In this document: one piece after another, positions 12,092-14,519 of the stretch | How positions within the stretch are numbered: the first letter of the stretch is position 1 | How the letters are laid out: each line of letters starts with the position of its first letter | NCBI GenBank assembly: GCA_012510325.1 | Contig: JAAZIG010000356.1 | Span: 1 to 14,519 of the forward strand | DNA from: Bacillota bacterium | GTDB taxonomy: Bacteria > Bacillota > Dethiobacteria > DTU022 | Reading direction: 5' to 3' | Length of the DNA stretch: 14,519 nucleotides | Notes under the pieces: model-generated | Databases searched by the model: none | Told to the model about the DNA's origin: nothing | What the model saw: the letters and a program-made list of their open reading frames with translations, nothing else | Program-made: the position numbers and the translations under genes

Positions 12092-14164
12092 ATGGCCAGG
12101 GCTGAGCTAAACGAGTACGATTCGATTATCAACAACATCCAGGACGGTTATTTTGAAACCGATCTGGCCGGCTCCTTTACTTATGCCAATGTGGCGGCAT
12201 GTGAGATTTGCGGTTACCCCAAAGACGAAATTATCGGGCTCAACTACCGGCAGTACACCGATGCAACCAATGGAAAGAAGGCATTTAGCGCATTTAACAA
12301 GATCTACAAGAGCGGAGACGCCGGTAAGCTGATCAACTATGAAATTGTCAGGAAAGACGGTACCAGGCGGCAGGTGGAGATATCTGCTTCGCTAATTCTG
12401 GATCGGTCGGGCAAACCGGTCGGTTTCCGGGGCACCACCAGGGATATCACCAATCGCAGGCAGATGGAGGAAAATCTGCAGCGCTCCGAAGAACGGTACC
12501 GCACGATCATCGACAATATCGAGGATGCCTATTTCGAAGTCGATCTGAAGGGCAAGTTTACCTTTGTCAATGACGCCCTGTGCGAGAGCCTGGGCTACTT
12601 TTGGGACGAGCTCATCGGCATGGACCACCGCCATTATGCCGAAGAAAGCACTGTCCGGGAACTGTTTGCCCTCTTCAACCGGGTCTATCGAACCGGAGCA
12701 CCGGTTAAAGCCTATTCCTTTGAGCTCTCCCGGAAAGACGGGCGTAAAGGATTCTGCGAAATATCGGTGACCCTGATCAGGGATAAACAGGGCAAACCGG
12801 TCGGTTTCCGGGGTATTGCCCGCGATGTTACCGAGCGCAAACAGTTTGAAGAACAGATCCGCCACCTGGCCACGCATGATACCCTGACCGGCCTGATCAA
12901 CAGCTTCATGTTCCGTGAGCTGTTGCAAGAAAACATCGATTATGCTCACCGCTACGGAAAGCGGTTTGCCCTTTTCTTCATGGACCTCGATGGATTTAAA
13001 ATTATCAACGACACTCTCGGGCACGAAGCCGGCGATCAGGTGCTGGTCGAATGTGCAGCCAGGCTTCGCCGGACGTTACGGGCCTCCGACTGCATCGCCC
13101 GCCTCGGTGGAGATGAATTTGTCATGCTGCTTAGAGATGTCAGCAGGCTTGAAGAGGTCACCCTTCTGGCCGATAAGATTCTCTCCACCATTCGGGAACC
13201 CGTCGATTTGGGGGGAAGCGAGTACGTCGTTACCGGGAGTATGGGCATAAGTATCTATCCGCAGGACGGGGAAGATGTTCACACGCTCATGAAGACAGCG
13301 GACCTGGCGATGTATTCGGCGAAGGAGAAGGGTAAAGACAACTTCCAGATCTTTTCGCCCGAGGTCAAACCGCTGCTGCACGAAAAAAGCCTTTTCGGTG
13401 AGCTCCTCCGTTTTGCCCTGGAGCGCAATGAACTTTTTCTTGAGTATCAGCCCAGACTGAATTTGAAAACCGGCGCCATCAGCGGTGTTGAAGCTCTGCT
13501 GCGCTGGCGTAATCCCACTCTGGGGTCGGTCGCTCCGCTGCAGTTTATCCCGGTGGCGGAAAGCACCGGTCAAATTATCCCTATCGGGCGCTGGGTTCTT
13601 CAGAAAGCCTGTTTGCAGAATGTCGCCTGGCAGCGACAGGGACTGGCTAGAGTGAGCATATCGGTAAATATATCGCAGCGGCAGCTGCTCGATGAACAGC
13701 TGATCGGGGATATCGAAGATGCTCTTGCAGAATCGGGCCTCGATCCGGAGCTGCTGGAGCTGGAGATCGCCGAGAGAACCATTCTCAGCAATCTGCCCCG
13801 GATTATCGATGTTCTCAAGGGGATCAAGGATATTGGGGTGCAGCTGGTGGTGGACGATTTCGGCTCCGGTTACTCTTCGCTTTCCCAGATCAGATATTTC
13901 CCCATCGATTCGTTTAAGGTGGACCGGTCGCTTATCTCCGGTGCCCCGGCTAACGAGATCAGCAAGGTCGTGATCCGGGCGATCTTCGAGATCGGCAAGC
14001 TGCTGGATCTTACTGTCGTTTCAGAGGGTGTCGAGACGCCGGAGCAGCTGGCGTTTGTGCGAGCCTCTTCCTGCGACCTGATGCAGGGATTCTATTTCTC
14101 CAAACCTGTTTCTCCCGATGAGATTGCCGCGCTGCTGCGCGAACACGTTCCCCGGCCGCTTTAA
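12092..14164 (+). CDS. PAS-PAS-GGDEF-EAL protein, bifunctional c-di-GMP synthase/phosphodiesterase
   Basis: The protein has 690 residues, with no membrane segment or signal peptide, so it is cytoplasmic. Domains in order: PAS1 about 7-125, PAS2 about 135-252, GGDEF about 258-420, EAL about 432-685. The active-site motif GGDEF is intact at 339-343. An I-site RxxD (RASD, 330-333) lies exactly five residues before it, so product inhibition is likely. The EAL domain keeps EAL at 467-469, Asn526, Glu558, Asp588-Asp589 within DDFGSGYSSL (loop 6), Lys609, Glu645 and Gln665, so phosphodiesterase activity is also likely. One activity may dominate in vivo depending on PAS input. The two PAS domains are similar and share an exact 24-base DNA segment, a sign of duplication. 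GGAGGT at 12081-12086 fixes the start. The gene is monocistronic, and the signal sensed is unknown. Confidence 0.94.
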   Translation: MARAELNEYDSIINNIQDGYFETDLAGSFTYANVAACEICGYPKDEIIGLNYRQYTDATNGKKAFSAFNKIYKSGDAGKLINYEIVRKDGTRRQVEISASLILDRSGKPVGFRGTTRDITNRRQMEENLQRSEERYRTIIDNIEDAYFEVDLKGKFTFVNDALCESLGYFWDELIGMDHRHYAEESTVRELFALFNRVYRTGAPVKAYSFELSRKDGRKGFCEISVTLIRDKQGKPVGFRGIARDVTERKQFEEQIRHLATHDTLTGLINSFMFRELLQENIDYAHRYGKRFALFFMDLDGFKIINDTLGHEAGDQVLVECAARLRRTLRASDCIARLGGDEFVMLLRDVSRLEEVTLLADKILSTIREPVDLGGSEYVVTGSMGISIYPQDGEDVHTLMKTADLAMYSAKEKGKDNFQIFSPEVKPLLHEKSLFGELLRFALERNELFLEYQPRLNLKTGAISGVEALLRWRNPTLGSVAPLQFIPVAESTGQIIPIGRWVLQKACLQNVAWQRQGLARVSISVNISQRQLLDEQLIGDIEDALAESGLDPELLELEIAERTILSNLPRIIDVLKGIKDIGVQLVVDDFGSGYSSLSQIRYFPIDSFKVDRSLISGAPANEISKVVIRAIFEIGKLLDLTVVSEGVETPEQLAFVRASSCDLMQGFYFSKPVSPDEIAALLREHVPRPL
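12409..12432 (+). repeat. 24-base exact repeat within PAS1, matching PAS2
   Basis: The 24 bases at 12409-12432 recur exactly at 12790-12813, 381 bases (127 codons) later and in frame. Both encode the end of a PAS domain (GKPVGFRG). It reflects tandem duplication of the PAS unit within this gene or later gene conversion. Confidence 0.8.
12790..12813 (+). repeat. 24-base exact repeat within PAS2, matching PAS1
   Basis: This is the second copy of the repeat at 12409-12432, in the same frame and at the equivalent place in PAS2. Confidence 0.8.
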
Positions 14165-14207
14165 GCCGGATCTTGCGCCGCTGGGCTGGCTTGGCCCCCG
14201 TCATATC

Positions 14208-14240
14208 CGGAGAAGGCGCCTCCGCTATTTCCTTTTTCCC
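14208..14240 (+). terminator. Terminator candidate after the GGDEF-EAL gene
   Basis: CGGAG (14208-14212) pairs with CTCCG (14220-14224) around a 7-base loop, followed by CTATTTCCTTTTTCC, a reasonable T-rich tract. A larger inverted repeat, CCGGAT (14166-14171) with ATCCGG (14205-14210), encloses the region just upstream and overlaps the first arm, so alternative folds are possible. Confidence 0.45.
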
Positions 14241-14341
14241 CCTGTGGAAATCTCTGCACTCTTTGCCCCTCGGATGAAACCGCTGATGCTGCGGTCAGAA
14301 GCTGTCCGGCCAACCACCTTTTTCTGGAAAACAGATGGATC

Positions 14342-14369
14342 TTCACGCTGAGGTGTGGTACATTATAAT
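14342..14369 (+). promoter_or_regulatory. SigA-type promoter for the serA-like gene
   Basis: A perfect -10 TATAAT lies at 14364-14369. The best -35 is TTCACG (14342-14347), four of six matches, with a 16-base spacer. Transcription would start near 14376, giving a short leader that begins with a small GCCCG/CGGGC hairpin (14382-14396); no long riboswitch or T-box fits in this space. Confidence 0.6.
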
Positions 14370-14442
14370 CACTCTAACCCTGCCCGAGCAGCGGGCCGGG
14401 TATACGCGGAAAAAATCAAACCATACGTTGGAGGCAATCGAT

Positions 14443-14519
14443 ATGAAAATATTGGTCAGTGATCCCCTCTCTGCAAAAGGACTGGAGCTGCTGCGGCGTC
14501 ATGCCCGGGTTGATCAGCA
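14443..14519 (+). CDS. serA: D-3-phosphoglycerate dehydrogenase, N-terminal fragment (3' end outside window)
   Basis: Only 25 codons are present, starting at the ATG at 14443 with GGAGG at 14430-14434 (8-base spacer). The peptide begins MKILVSDPLSAKGLELLRRH, which matches the N-terminus of bacterial SerA proteins (pattern K-hydrophobic-L-V-S-D-P-hydrophobic-S-x-x-G-L-x-x-L). SerA oxidises 3-phosphoglycerate to 3-phosphohydroxypyruvate with NAD+, the first step of serine synthesis. A related 2-hydroxyacid dehydrogenase cannot be excluded from so little sequence. The gene has its own promoter and is separated from the GGDEF-EAL gene by 278 bases. Confidence 0.72.
   Translation, partial: MKILVSDPLSAKGLELLRRHARVDQ

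Overview
The window (14,519 bases, GC-rich, by eye in the mid-to-upper fifties percent) looks like chromosomal DNA of an anaerobic Firmicute, probably Clostridia sensu lato. The grounds are an oxygen-sensitive iron-sulfur gene set, a FeoB ferrous-iron transporter, strong AGGAGG-type ribosome binding sites with some TTG starts, SigA-type promoters with a TATAAT -10 box, and an FtsE/FtsX pair followed by a CwlO/EnvC-like coiled-coil protein. The lineage is inferred; no marker gene fixes it. There are no rRNA or tRNA genes, CRISPR arrays or transposase genes. No gene-free stretch exceeds 300 bases; the longest gaps are 14165-14442, 5624-5879 and 11878-12091.

Region 1 (1-5623, all +) is a metal / iron-sulfur island. 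The 3' end of feoB runs almost directly into a compact series: an Mrp/NBP35 ATPase, two NifX/NifB-C-terminus-like proteins of the dinitrogenase iron-molybdenum cofactor domain family, a small Gly-rich plus coiled-coil protein (DUF5320-like), two MinD-type ATPases each with an inserted two-cluster ferredoxin domain, an IscU/NifU-type scaffold, and a COG1237-type metallo-beta-lactamase-fold enzyme. No cysteine desulfurase, nitrogenase gene or nifB is visible. These genes probably handle an Fe-S or other metal cofactor, but the client is unknown. A very stable hairpin precedes the first MinD gene, and two identical 40-base palindromic repeats follow the scaffold gene.

Region 2 (5624-6860, +) is a second, unrelated metallo-beta-lactamase-fold gene with its own SigA-type promoter. 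Its leader of about 150 bases has complementary segments that could form a pseudoknot or switch.

Region 3 (7016-9998, +) is the ftsE-ftsX operon. The third gene carries a signal peptide and a CwlO/EnvC/PcsB-like coiled coil, but ends in a DUF3048 (YerB-like) module instead of a known peptidoglycan hydrolase or LytM domain. This is the most interesting observation in the window: it suggests that DUF3048 is a cell-wall effector controlled by FtsEX.

Region 4 (10121-11877, -) is a translationally coupled pair: a small two-helix membrane protein (DUF3311-like) and a sodium:solute symporter, ending in an intrinsic terminator that faces the ftsEX operon.

Region 5 (11878-14519, +) holds a strong extended -10 promoter driving a PAS-PAS-GGDEF-EAL protein whose diguanylate cyclase, I-site and phosphodiesterase motifs all look intact. 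After it come a terminator candidate, another promoter, and the first 25 codons of a phosphoglycerate dehydrogenase (serA-type) gene cut by the window edge.
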